A stretch of 31,641 nt of DNA from Stramenopiles sp. TOSAG23-2 (GCA_900128395.1 LT649369.1:1-31641), one strand, 5' to 3'. Counted from the first letter of the stretch, positions 11,601 through 19,494 are shown. The notes: a model not told the origin generated them from the sequence alone. Numbers and translations: made by a program.

Positions 11601-12457
11601 AACAACGTGACAATCGTGCTCAACAGCAAGCAAGAGATGATGTGACGGAATGGTTTACTTTAAAACAAGGTAAAAAAATGCAAAAGTTGGAATACAAAAA
11701 GCGTAAGAAATATTCAATAAAACGGGTAAGCGTAGTGAAAAAGGCTATTAGAAATTCAAAGAGAGAATTGAAAGAGGCAGAAAAAGAATATAAATACATC
11801 ATGTCCAGAAGCCAGGCTTACGACGACAATCCTGCAGCATTTGAAAACCACAGATTTAACACTATTCAAGAAAGAGATGCGATGGTCATGGATGCTAATT
11901 TAGGTATGAATAAGCTAACTGAGACTCTAGAGCAATATAAAGATAATTTGGAAGAAGTTATTTTGTTAAGCAAACGTAAGAAAAAAGAAATTGAAGAAGA
12001 ATTATATTTCGAGTTATTGGAAAAATATGCAAGGGTGGCGCGTGAAAATGTTATTGATGACGGTAGAGTTTATGCACGAGATCGCAAATTGAGGAGGCCA
12101 TGGGATGGACGAAATGGTAAATTGTATAAACAGTGGTTAAGAGAACAAGCAGATCTGATGGCATTGATCACTGGTGGTGGTGGAGATGATACCGACTCTG
12201 ACTCTTCCTCAGGTGATACACCTCGTGATTTATTTGGTTTCAAAGTCAAAGTGGATCCTCTTGAAACTAAATTTGAATGGGATAAATACGTTGATCCATT
12301 GGAGAAAGAAATGAAAGAGAAAGCTAGGTTGGCAAAAATTGCAAAGAAGAAGGAAAAAGCAGAAAGGCGTGCGTTGGCAGAAGCAGCTGGAGAAGACTTT
12401 GATGAAAGTAGCAGTAGTGAGGATGAAGATGATGATGATGAAGATATTGAAGATTAA
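5666..12457 (+). CDS. Giant flagellum-type LRR protein with N-terminal RPxT repeats and WW-like modules (2263 aa)
   Basis: A single exon runs from ATG to TAA. Residues about 50-800 are disordered and carry roughly two dozen RPxT/RPxS motifs (SRPGTSGS, RPGTADS, SRPSTRE). Leucine-rich repeats follow in three blocks, about 860-990, 1124-1250 and 1318-1580, with the LxxLxLxxNxLxxLP pattern of SDS22/Ras-suppressor-like repeats. Between blocks one and two lie two WW-like modules, near 1006-1035 (W...GLLWFNKITGE...P) and 1083-1113 (GFPFFVNNLTNE...P). The C-terminal 680 residues are charged and largely helical, with a Lys/Glu coiled-coil tract, a poly-Glu run and an acidic Ser-rich end. There is no signal peptide or membrane segment. 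Such long LRR proteins in flagellates are usually axonemal or basal-body scaffolds; that role is inferred from the neighbours and the shared RPxT motif. I cannot name an ortholog. Confidence 0.9.
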   Translation: MFPSITPKKGSDEDVDKEKKEKKENSNSNNINKTNEDFESFSISKINNNDNNDISRPNTSGSMGAMSDNNNSRPSTRENNMRRDGNSRPSTSDNNGDNSLGFVEGNLNFFPPRPGTADSGYFEDDNESESHSRPGTSGSMTFSRPVTRENDITNSRPGTREGDDNNSRPSTREGFGLDNYDNRSEYYNDSEDGNNSRPGTSGSMNFFPPRPGTADSMDWNNEVGQNIRPRTSDTFRRPDTADRLRSDFRPDSADTYGQLSRPGTTEGQFIQERRPGTSETFRRPNTADIIRTGVRPGTADTFYTDEQSSIGGSSRPQTAATIRPMDQQQMQQNQIPKKHIRPVTAALDGGYNKNNNNDNNIQQQSQFNTNDRNKKPVGILKKKRPQTAMVKSHIPMSVVADAKRSVDNKKMRPRTAKFNLSGKPPTGKSRPTSSAAGTKQNHAGSRPRQKIKKRPISGTTPLPKEADPLKNTGPKIIITKSPKKIDFRPSKLLKDEERIGGFGKRPYDLTEREKRKVKEMAAIGKTVKRKAQKLRNTNKLRVSRDPYAVKDAKDFFEELSRPQSAASQMTSRSRPRSPSPIVPHPRGGKVLPRPATASIMAQIRKEAEDDEDNNPWEVNLSSSVPIPRTAARATSPPTDAQRRPWVPEKKSMPEGWKPKNPRPWSTDETLTRNGVNRGSILLADGRPHTVGSLPRPTKILSYNEAYDVSQSHSEARKIIKMQHKLVDEDQHRMYEDWVLDKADLALTKRNVKSWGTKGPGVTENPVVRAIKKTDLREKKKKKKGTHMRSPQREKRPHTVTGATGLKGERRKMVYKYKDEQTYHAALLDSYRTGELEILWKGLQQIPRRIAFNTLLLSMHHLHTVRLSGNKLTTIPSWYFTTLHCTTELNIGNNRLKKLPEALGLMHQLVKFACPQNRITYMPESFTKLTNLTQLKAAGNGLSMLPKRIGHLYKLRIVRLEDNNLRTLPGDFQKLVKLQELSLNRNRMGSLALITPLDPPKKRTDNDEDWVQQKVGDFGLLWFNKITGECRRYKPPARKIETKLDEDLKIDLSKLKKPGQHETLESAFDGLSNLQKRGKLGEEGRGVYDIRFDPIEGFPFFVNNLTNEKIMEMPYEIDNFGRIGNIKRLNLSFNILHDIPKSIGKLHYLIELILDHNKLTVLPIEIQGLFRLKTLSVVDNRLKEIPCQIRNMTSLERLAINYNKLKEIPPDIAELPKLTRLWISNNYITVIPAQYYKLTLLTQLYAGDNPWETPPKKTVQKGIVPILRDCKERWERYRRGGRPPEVTTMSVGILSEVVVPEPRYQAKLESAHKSAARTNQLRLQWLQLKEIPPQFYELTSLTDLGVMCNLLTTIPITLCKKLTALTTLNMYNNNLTAIPDGISALKNLKSLNLERNKIEKISGRISFLNQLEYLRLTANRIKTLPEKFHRLKNIKELHLDVNNLHKLPDAIVELPKLRVLLLMKNKLRKFPPNIIQLKRLEILNLNQNFLSRMPKSIHELPRLKELCLSHNRIGKLAESFGLGALQSTLAKLWLYGNNVVELPYSFRFLTTLDDLRLEHNPMRSPPPALALEGPARIRIYLEDRITRNTALKEQLNEKLLRFNTRNLSPQSSEVLIRSKYLAADTTVGYLNDDDLLYVDKMVDNYINADYYNYELTLQEIVAWIEETKEHRRIEFQKELLNRFLVWIEWAEMEENEQPTLLTDDIYRFDMVRKWGEEVQGQRNAEPVFAIVTPAIFRKEKWVPADDGIEEKQDNEVGDEDDIYKSIVDRGNDRIKRRNAHEEHQQMIKRDYTFEYVLTFDYSERQLLEAAKMFLGPYGPVAQVESGVKFQLDAAGKARAKIRAQERLEKMREKERKRRHKIKMEREKKLLEKKNAKAEKKEKKRLAKEAKKKKKGNKGDENKESDGEDVTSGGEDVTSGGEDATSGDEEKQKETDGDATEGEEEEEEEEEEDILLKKNDALVLLKTIYTQEEVNRKYQEEQRDNRAQQQARDDVTEWFTLKQGKKMQKLEYKKRKKYSIKRVSVVKKAIRNSKRELKEAEKEYKYIMSRSQAYDDNPAAFENHRFNTIQERDAMVMDANLGMNKLTETLEQYKDNLEEVILLSKRKKKEIEEELYFELLEKYARVARENVIDDGRVYARDRKLRRPWDGRNGKLYKQWLREQADLMALITGGGGDDTDSDSSSGDTPRDLFGFKVKVDPLETKFEWDKYVDPLEKEMKEKARLAKIAKKKEKAERRALAEAAGEDFDESSSSEDEDDDDEDIED

Positions 12458-12985
12458 AAAAAATAAAAAAAAACTTTTTTGTTTATCATTATATTTAATT
12501 ATATTTAATCATATACCGAAGTAAAACTACACATGTCATTTCTATTTTTCATTTTACGCCCCACCATTATTGTCATTTAAATCAGAGTTCGTACGAGTAT
12601 CATAATTAATTACATGTATGTACATCGTATTATTTCAATTATACGAATATGATATATATACTAAAAGAAGTAAATTTACGCTCGTACTATGCATACCTTT
12701 TATAATTTCCTCTTCCTCATTTTTTCAAGTCATAAAGCAGATATTATTTTACACAAAAGTAAAATTAATAATTTTTATATCCACCAACCATCATTATAAC
12801 AATTTTTCTCTTACCTTTCCCACTACGAAAAGGAAGATTAAATCAAACGAGAACGCCGAGATGTGATCCTAACTGTATTATACATGTATTGAAAACAATG
12901 GAAAACACATAACTAAAGTATTGAATAAACACGTTCTGTGACATCAGCATATTAATATGTACTCATTTTAATACAAAAAATATAT
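12458..12985. other. Convergent 3'-3' intergenic region
   Basis: It lies between the stop of the giant LRR gene and the distal stop of the glutaredoxin gene. It is AT-rich, begins with an A-rich run after the LRR stop, and contains GAGTTCGTA at 12585-12593 followed by CGAGTA. I see no gene and no copy of the dispersed structured element. A SECIS-like stem for the glutaredoxin gene would have to sit in this region on the minus strand; I found no convincing one by eye. Confidence 0.4.
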
Positions 12986-14086
12986 TTAAACATTTTTTGG
13001 TTCATCTTCAACAGTTGAATATTCATCTGTAGCAACTTTTGACACGTTGTTTTTACTAATATTACTTTTATTAATATTTCTAATCAAACAATTACATGTA
13101 CTGAAAATCATAACAGCTGCCCTGGTTGCAGCTGTACTGGGTCAAAAACGCGTCAGGGCTAACATACTTGAATTAACTATCGCTGATAAAATTAAAATTT
13201 TATTAACATTTGTATTTACACTATTTATGCTAACAAAATGTATGTCATATAATATTTTAATCAATGCATTTAAATATATGAAGAAAACGACTTTGTATGG
13301 AATTGTTGTCACAGCATTGCCCCGCCGTTTCCAAATGATAATGGTACTTAATGTGCTAAGAAATGAAAAAGGATTTGAACCATGAATTTCAAACATAAAT
13401 ATGTCAATAGTCAAAATCCATATTATCAACACTACAATATATATATTAATATTTAATTGTAAAAATATCCAAATCAATAATAATAAAATAACGTGAAATA
13501 AGCTCCATAATCTTAAAACATTGGAGTATACGTGAGTTTGTACGTTGCAAAACAATAATCTCATTGATTTATTTTTTCCACCTGGTGGTACAAATGGTTT
13601 AAATTTGCTGTTTTCTTGTATATATGGACTCCATTCGATATTTTCATGTCCACTTTTGATCGTTAATAGTTCTTTGTTTGTTTTAATTATATTTATAATT
13701 GTTTCAGAATTTTGTACAATATCGTCACTTCCTCCATGAAATATGCCATCAATAATTATAACAGGAAATGATATACTTGGTTTCGCTAGGAGCTTTTTCA
13801 AAGCAAAACGATAGTTGATTGACTCACCATTTTTAACATAAATTTCATTTCCATTGGCATTATTAAATAAAAAATCCTTTCCACTTTTACAATAACCACA
13901 TCCTTCTTTAACATATATAACTATCCTATTTGTTTCTATATCTTGTAAAATTTGATTTGCTGTTTTTTTAACTGACTTGGAATGGTAACATATTAAACCG
14001 CATGTAATGTCATCCAAATATTGGGCGAACCATACCGACAATCCTGTTTTAGCAACTTCCACATGGCTTTTTCGTTTATTCGCCAT
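12986..14086 (-). CDS. Glutaredoxin domain fused to multi-spanning membrane domain; frame interrupted by one TGA
   Basis: The ATG is at 14086. Residues about 54-140 are a glutaredoxin fold: strand IVIYVK, dithiol active site CGYC (63-66), SISFPVIIIDG with the conserved Pro, and GGSDDI for glutathione binding. After a Pro/Gly linker come hydrophobic segments at about 193-213, 214-234, 265-285 and 296-312, so the redox domain is anchored to a membrane. The first in-frame stop is TGA at 13142-13144 (314 aa). The same frame then stays open for 51 codons to TAA at 12986-12988 and encodes the rest of a hydrophobic segment plus a hydrophilic acidic tail. I therefore extend the gene to 12986. A short intron removing the TGA is my preferred reading; read-through or selenocysteine are alternatives. 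If the TGA is a true stop, the gene ends at 13142. The membrane part is not a family I recognise. Confidence 0.7.
13132..13167 (-). other. Candidate 36-nt intron removing the in-frame TGA
   Basis: On the minus strand the sequence has a consensus donor GTATGT, a branch-point-like CTGAC and an acceptor ACAG. Its length of 36 is divisible by three, so removal keeps the frame and deletes the TGA at 13142-13144. A second acceptor (GGCAG, ending at 13117) would give a 51-nt intron, also in phase. This is shorter than the 126-bp intron of the Nramp gene, so it is uncertain. Confidence 0.35.
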
Positions 14087-14713
14087 CGTTTGTTTTTGTC
14101 ATCAAGTGTGGTTATATTATATATATATACTATTTCTACTTCTTTGTTTCATCCTTTATTGATTATAAAGATCTATATCTATATATATATAAAACAACAA
14201 TTTGTTGGGTTTGGTATGCATATTCAATTATCATCAATTATTATTATTATACCTGTGTAGTTAGCATGGTCATAGCACTAACAAAAAGCTATAGTAATAT
14301 TATTAATATTAATATTATAGTTTTTGGTTGATGATTCATACTGGAATATGTTTGCGAATACATGTTCCAAAAAGAACAAAAACTATCAAAACCAAAAGAA
14401 ATACAATTTAATTATTATACCTTAATGTTTTTTATAATGCTATTGCAGTGTTATTGGCACCGGCGTGTTATATTGAAGAACCACAATAATAAAATACACA
14501 CATTATATGCAACACATGATGAATTGTGGTGTATCTTTTTTATAAAAATTGTTGTGCATGTATATAAACTATATCTATATAGAATATATGTTTGTATGTA
14601 GACATGCATAATAATACATAGAGATTATCATTGTATCAGATTTTAAGTTGTTTATACATTAATTTATTTATATATATATATATATATATATTTATATTCA
14701 ATTTTCGACAATA
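14087..14713. promoter_or_regulatory. Divergent intergenic/promoter region (627 bp)
   Basis: It is shared by the glutaredoxin gene (minus) and the Nramp gene (plus). It is AT-rich and holds two small hairpins: an imperfect one near 14285-14325 built on AATATTATAG, and an 8-bp stem at 14343-14368 (GGAATATG with CATGTTCC). A long (TA)n run lies at about 14670-14690, just before the Nramp start. I see no RNA gene. Confidence 0.35.
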
Positions 14714-16738
14714 ATGCCAAGTGGTAACAACGAATTTTCATTATTACAAAACGCAAATAATAATAGTGACAGCGGAAATAGAAAGGTAACGTCTACCTCT
14801 TTAAATATGGTATCCGATACTGATGCATCTTCCAGGAATGTTTCAGGATTTGAGCATACGGCAATTGAAGTGCCAAAATCAGAGGCACCAGGGACACGGT
14901 GCATTGATTTTAAATTACTATGGGCATATACTGGGCCTGGTTGGTTAATGTCTATTGCCTACATAGATCCTGGCAATCTTGAAGCGGACTTACAGTCAGG
15001 GGCATATGCGGGGATGCAACTACTATGGATGTTATTTTGGGCAACTGTTGCTGGTTTGTTGTTGCAAATCTTAGCGTTACGCTTAGGCGTAGTGACCGGT
15101 AAAAACCTTGCACAAGTTTGCAGGGAAAGATACTCAAGACCTACATCATTTATATTATGGATCATGACGGAATTAGCTATTATTGGTTCCGATATACAAG
15201 AAGTGGTTGGCAGTGCAATTGCATTTAAAATATTATTTGGTTGGAAATTATGGGTAGGATGTGTTGTGACAGGACTTGATACTTTCACGTTTCTCCTATT
15301 ACATGTATTAGGTACAAGAGCCTTAGAGGCCTTTTTCACTTCACTTATTTTTATTATGTTGGTTTGTTTTGTGATTAATTTTGCTGGTGCAGATCCACAA
15401 TGGTTAGGTGGCATGAGTGATGATGGTGGTGGTATTTTATTTGGCACGGCTGTGCCAACTGTTGATGATTACGCGCTTGTTCAAGCCGTTGGAATATTAG
15501 GTGCAGTGATTATGCCACATAATATATATTTACATTCAGCACTGGTAACTAGTCGCAAAATCAATCGCCGTGATCCAAAGCAAATTGAATTAGCAAATAA
15601 ATATTTCTCTATTGAAGGTAGTGTTGCACTTTTCGTCTCTTTTTTAATTAATGGTGCGGTAGTCGCGGTGTTTTCACGTGGTTTTTTTAATCGAAATCAA
15701 TGCGCACGACCAGGTTGGGATACACAAACAGGATTAGTAGAGGGGAATGTGATCATAAATGGCAGTAATGTTAATTTGGCTTGTTATCCTGGGCCAGAAC
15801 GCGACGGCTGTCATATCAGTTTACAAACAGGAGAATATTTAAGTTGTGTAACACCGTTAGGTTTGGAAGGTAAATGTTGTGGTATAGGTTTACATAATGC
15901 TGGTACGGCATTAGAAGGTTTTCTTGGTAAAAGCGCTAAATTCGTGTGGGCAATCGGATTATTAGCAGCTGGACAAAGTTCAACCATGACTGGTACGTTT
16001 GCTGGACAATTTGTTATGGAAGGTTTTTTAAATTGGAAAGTCAGTCCATGGATACGGGTTATGATCACACGCACTGTAGCAATTGGTCCCGCAATTGCAG
16101 TGGCGATCATTTCATCATCTAATGCTACTGCTGGTGATGTCTTAAATGAATGGTTAAATGTTTTGCAAAGTGTACAGTTGCCATTCGCTGTGTTACCTGT
16201 TTTACATTTCACTTCAGATTCAAGAGTGATGGGTGAATTTGTTAATCGTGGTCCAGTAAAAGTCGTGTGTTGGTTTTTAGCTGCTCTCGTTATAGTTATT
16301 AATTTTTATTTAGTTACAACATTTGTGACTGCGCCAGATTCGTAAGTTTGCGCCTCCCTTTATATGAACTTGAAAACTTACATATACGTATTTATTTATA
16401 TTTATATATTAATATATATATTCAAAATATCTAACAAAACACCCTTTTTTTTATATATATAACACAGGCCAACACCACAAACTCCACTTTTTTTCATGTT
16501 CGTAATTCTTGTAGGAGTGTTATATTTGACATTTATATTTTATGTTATTAAAGAAGATTTGCAAGAGTTTTGGAAATTGATAAGACGAAGCATGGGTCAA
16601 AATGATACTTTTGATGATAGCTTAAATCTATTGAAGGAAGATAGTAATGAAGGTGATAGTAATATTTATTATGAAAATTTAGATAGTAATAGTAACATCG
16701 TTGATGATTACGGTGCAATAAATAGTGATGAAGTTTAA
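14714..16738 (+). CDS. Nramp (SLC11-type) divalent metal transporter, two exons
   Basis: Exon 1 is 14714-16341 and exon 2 is 16468-16738; joined they encode 632 residues. Family hallmarks are clear. The TM1 motif DPGN is at residues 85-88, with the metal-binding Asp and Asn. TM6 has the A-x-x-MPH motif, whose MPHN is at 267-270 and which favours Fe2+/Mn2+. The conserved transport signature GQSSTMTGTFAGQ is near 418-430. About 65 polar residues precede TM1. A cysteine-rich extracytoplasmic loop with the potential N-glycosylation site NGS lies between TM7 and TM8. Exon 1 carries eleven membrane segments; the twelfth (LFFMFVILVGVLYLTFIF) and a cytosolic acidic tail are on exon 2. It should be a proton-coupled importer or vacuolar exporter of iron or manganese; the membrane is not predictable here. 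Confidence 0.95.
16342..16467 (+). other. Spliceosomal intron of the Nramp gene (126 bp)
   Basis: The donor is GTAAGT and the acceptor is a pyrimidine/AT tract ending in ACACAG. Splicing joins GAT-TC to G-CCA and restores a frame whose next residues form the missing twelfth membrane segment. Without splicing the frame stops at once, because the TAA lies inside the donor itself (TC|GTAAGT reads TCG TAA). Confidence 0.9.
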
Positions 16739-16874
16739 AAATAAATGAAGCGAGAGATTATTTTTTATTTTTGCTTTTAGCTCCGTCTCTTGTTTATTCT
16801 GTGTGTGTGTTGAGTGCTTGTATGCATCATGTGTTTATATTGTTATATATATAATATTTGCTATACGTCCTACG

Positions 16875-17105
16875 TCCAGCGCGTTCAACGAGAGCGCATG
16901 GAAGGATAGAAACCTACTCGTGCTTGTAGAGTATTAGTTTGCAGAGAGGTGCATTAGAGCTTTACTATAGTATCATAGGATAGATTATCATATTATTCTT
17001 GCGATTGAGTATTGAGAGCATAATATTACTTAACACCGAGAAGTGTAAAATTATTATATAACTTAGCTTTAGATTTTAACCATCGATATTCGTAATATTT
17101 TCTAT
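16875..17105 (+). ncRNA. Dispersed structured element, copy A (candidate RNA or 3' element)
   Basis: This is richer in G+C than its AT-rich surroundings and is nearly identical over its first about 110 bases to 30356-30465. It is also recognisably related to 26995-27415. Visible helices are 16879-16897 (GCGCGTTC/GAGAGCGC, loop AAC), 16915-16933 (TACTC/GAGTA), 16940-16953 (TGCA/TGCA) and the palindrome TACTATAGTA. Conserved single-stranded blocks are GATTGAGTATTGAG and AAGTGTAAAATTATT. It lies 136 bases after the Nramp stop on the same strand. It could be an independent RNA, a 3'UTR element or an ancient SINE; no known RNA class fits. Confidence 0.5.
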
Positions 17106-17126
17106 AAATATTATATATATATGCAG

Positions 17127-17449
17127 CTGATGCTTCGTGTAATCGCAGTTCTGATGCCCAAATATCTTTACACAACCTTGTGCCGATTACTGACTCTGAT
17201 GCGAGTCATATTCATTGCACTTTAAACTGTATATGCAAGAAGGATCATGATATACTCTACCACGGTGCGATGTATCACACACCTTTGAACAATACACGGT
17301 TTTCAATTGATGCATATAATGCGTTAATTGCATCTATTTACCTCCACCAATGTTTTTATATCTTAAAAATATTGGCACACTCTGTGGATTTCAATGAATT
17401 CTATCGCAATGTTACGATTCATTGTCCATCTTTCAGTTTAGTGAGATAG
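17127..17449 (+). pseudogene. Orphan open frame of 107 codons without ATG start
   Basis: After an acceptor-like sequence (TATATATATATGCAG ending at 17126) the frame is open to TAG at 17447-17449. It has higher G+C than the flanks and a mixed residue composition with several Cys and His (HIHCTLNCICKKDHD). There is no ATG near its start and no donor partner I can assign. It directly follows dispersed element copy A. It may be an exon of an unseen transcript, a gene relic, or part of a non-coding RNA; I recognise no domain. Confidence 0.25.
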
Positions 17450-17910
17450 ATTTGTCTCAGTTATTGTATTCTTTCTGGAGAGTAGGAATTATCATGAGTA
17501 AATTAAAAAATAAGTTATGCATATTTTAAAATTTAAATATAAAAAATTCTCTTATCATATTTATTAAATATAAAAAATTCTCTTACTTAAAATTTAAATA
17601 TATATATGCATATATATGATATAATATACTTCTACGAAATCTATAATATATTTTATACACGCAAATATAATTTTTTTTAAAATACGAGAGCTTCGTGCTT
17701 CTTGTGTGTGTCTCATTTTTTTACATATCTGTTTTTTTTTGTGCACGTTTTTATTTATTTTTTTACAACCACACACACTGTACACATTAAAAATGCAATC
17801 TCTCTTCTTTTTATTTTATTATAAAAAACAGTATTTTACGAACTCGTGTCTATAGAAATGTACATCTTTTCGTATGCGTGATATACGCTACTACTAGCTT
17901 TCAAATAATT
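17450..17910. other. AT-rich 3' flank of the STPGP-repeat gene
   Basis: Very AT-rich. It contains two direct copies of AAATATAAAAAATTCTCTTA (about 17534-17553 and 17567-17586), TA runs near 17600, and TACGAACTC at 17837-17845. Read on the minus strand the last is GAGTTCGTA, 66 bases after the stop of the minus-strand gene. No coding frame is convincing. Confidence 0.4.
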
Positions 17911-19494
17911 TTAAAATTTCGGCAAATTAGGCGGAGGGCATAAACTAATGTCATATGCATTTGGACCTGGTGTTTCTGAGGCATTATGTATTGTCCATTC
18001 CAAATCTGATTTTGGTCTTGCACTACTAAAACGACCCCCACGTAAGCGACTTGCAACATCTTTATCGGGTGAATATTGATTAGGGCCTGGAGTTTGACTA
18101 GCATTTAAAATGATCCAATCAATATCTGACTTTGGGTTTGCATCAGAAATTTTAATTGCACCAGCTGTATTTGGACGAGTGTAATCGTCATTAATTTTAT
18201 AATAATTTGGACCTGGCGTTTCTGCACTTCGTAGCATCAAAATTTCAGTATCAGTTTTTGGTTTAGCTGTTGAAATTCTTCCACCTTTCATCCTATCTGG
18301 CACATCTGCAAATCCATATTGATTTGGACCAGGTGTTTGACTGGCCCTATATTGTATCAGCTCAATTTCTGATTTTGGTCTACTTTCATTAAATTTACCA
18401 CCAGACATACCGTATGTTCCAGAATATTTTGCCATGTCATATTGATTTGGCCCAGGTGTCTCTGCTGCTCTGATCATTTTAAGATCAATATCACTTAATG
18501 GATTTGCGTCACTAATACGAATTCCACCTTGTCCACTACCAAATTGTGGAAGCTTATATTGTCCCGGGCCTGGTGTTTCTGCCGCTCTCAACATTTTTAA
18601 TTCTATATCTGTTTTTGGGAAGGACGTACTAAATCTACCACCGCCGTCTGCAAGGGTAGATGGAATAGAATATTGATTAGGGCCGGGAGTGCGGCTTGCA
18701 CGAAGCATAATAATTTCGGTGGATGTCATTGGTTTTGCTGTACTAAAGCGTCCACCCCCCATTTTACTATAATCGTGTGCGACATTGTATTGATTTGGCC
18801 CAGGTGTCTCTGCTGCTCTGATCATTTTAAGATCAATATCACTTAATGGATTTGCGTCACTAATACGAATTCCACCTTTTCCACTACCAAATTGTGGAAG
18901 CTTATATTGTCCCGGGCCTGGTGTTTCTGCCGCTCTCAACATTTTTATTTCGATATCACTTTTCGGTCTAGCATTTGAGAATCTACCTCCACCAGGTTTA
19001 CTCCAACGCCCAGTAGCGCTGGATGGTTGGACATGGTATTTACTTGGTTTTTTCTTTTGCCTAGGTTTTGATAAACGATTGATTATATCCATATTTATAG
19101 GTGCGTACTTTTTTGGTGATTTTCGAACTGGTGGGCCACGTTTCCCCCTTAGACTTTGTGATGTGGTTGGTCGTCTGTCATATAACCTACTGCTTCCACT
19201 ACCTGCAGTTCTGGTTTTTGCCCTTAAACTTTTTGCAGATGCCGACTTCGATGGTTGTGACCTTGTCTTTATAGGAGAAGCATACTTTGATGGCCTTTTA
19301 TTTGCTGCTGTGGTCCTCGGTCTACTATTTGCATTTCTGTCATTAATCTGTTTTCTACTTGGTTTTGCCTTCTTAGTTTTATTTAGTGGTTCTTCGTCTT
19401 CAAAAAAATTCTTTAAAAATGCTTTTTTCTCTTGATCTGCGTTTGTTGCCTCATCTAACTTATTTTTCAAATCAACTTCACGCTTATCCGACAT
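17911..19494 (-). CDS. STPGP/SHIPPO-repeat flagellar protein (527 aa)
   Basis: The start is ATG at 19494 and the stop TAA. Residues 1-165 are basic and disordered, with RPRTTAA and RRPTTSQS motifs. From about residue 190 to the end there are nine repeats of 35-45 residues. Each has the core [EQR]TPGPxxY (ETPGPGQYKLP, ETPGPNQY) and a second part resembling GGRFSxARPKSDIEIxMLRAA. This is the STPGP (SHIPPO, ODF3/CFAP-type) repeat. Members line flagellar microtubules or outer dense structures in ciliated eukaryotes, so an axonemal microtubule-associated role is well supported by family. There is no signal peptide or membrane segment. Two internal stretches of 160 bp are almost identical in DNA, showing a recent internal duplication or gene conversion. 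It shares a divergent promoter region with the IQ/LRR gene. Confidence 0.92.
   Translation of the reverse strand: MSDKREVDLKNKLDEATNADQEKKAFLKNFFEDEEPLNKTKKAKPSRKQINDRNANSRPRTTAANKRPSKYASPIKTRSQPSKSASAKSLRAKTRTAGSGSSRLYDRRPTTSQSLRGKRGPPVRKSPKKYAPINMDIINRLSKPRQKKKPSKYHVQPSSATGRWSKPGGGRFSNARPKSDIEIKMLRAAETPGPGQYKLPQFGSGKGGIRISDANPLSDIDLKMIRAAETPGPNQYNVAHDYSKMGGGRFSTAKPMTSTEIIMLRASRTPGPNQYSIPSTLADGGGRFSTSFPKTDIELKMLRAAETPGPGQYKLPQFGSGQGGIRISDANPLSDIDLKMIRAAETPGPNQYDMAKYSGTYGMSGGKFNESRPKSEIELIQYRASQTPGPNQYGFADVPDRMKGGRISTAKPKTDTEILMLRSAETPGPNYYKINDDYTRPNTAGAIKISDANPKSDIDWIILNASQTPGPNQYSPDKDVASRLRGGRFSSARPKSDLEWTIHNASETPGPNAYDISLCPPPNLPKF
18440..18599 (-). repeat. Internal 160-bp duplication, copy 1 (partner 18788-18947)
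   Basis: Aligned at an offset of 348 bases, this segment matches 18788-18947 at 159 of 160 positions. The only difference is G at 18531 against T at 18879. It covers part of two adjacent STPGP repeats. Neighbouring repeats of the same gene differ much more, so this pair is recent or homogenised by conversion. Confidence 0.9.
18788..18947 (-). repeat. Internal 160-bp duplication, copy 2 (partner 18440-18599)
   Basis: Second member of the near-identical pair inside the STPGP-repeat gene. At the protein level the single difference changes GSGKGG here to GSGQGG in the other copy. Confidence 0.9.

Noticed and set aside
12700-12985. Possible SECIS stem for the glutaredoxin gene on the minus strand
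   Set aside because: ATGA and TGAT occur close together downstream of the TAA, but the bases between them form only a few pairs, too short for a SECIS helix, and the apical A-pair is not supported.
13047-13385. Plus-strand open frame of 112 codons with a hydrophobic start
   Set aside because: It is antisense to the membrane part of the glutaredoxin gene; its hydrophobicity mirrors AT-rich codons on the other strand.
12986-14086. Alternative genetic code in which TGA means Trp
   Set aside because: TGA ends the genes at 3906, 4351 and 30098, and the sequence beyond those stops is plainly non-coding.
14440-14465. CAGTGT resembling the loop of an iron-responsive element upstream of the Nramp start
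   Set aside because: The flanking five bases on each side (TATTG and TATTG) are not complementary, and no bulged lower stem is present, so an IRE cannot form.
14362-14601. 79-codon ATG frame upstream of the Nramp gene
   Set aside because: AT-rich composition with no domain, and it lies within a divergent promoter region.
16879-16897. tRNA-like B box (GTTCAACGA) suggesting a tRNA-derived SINE
   Set aside because: The match is incomplete, no A box lies at the right distance, and copy B does not preserve the sequence while it does preserve the helix.
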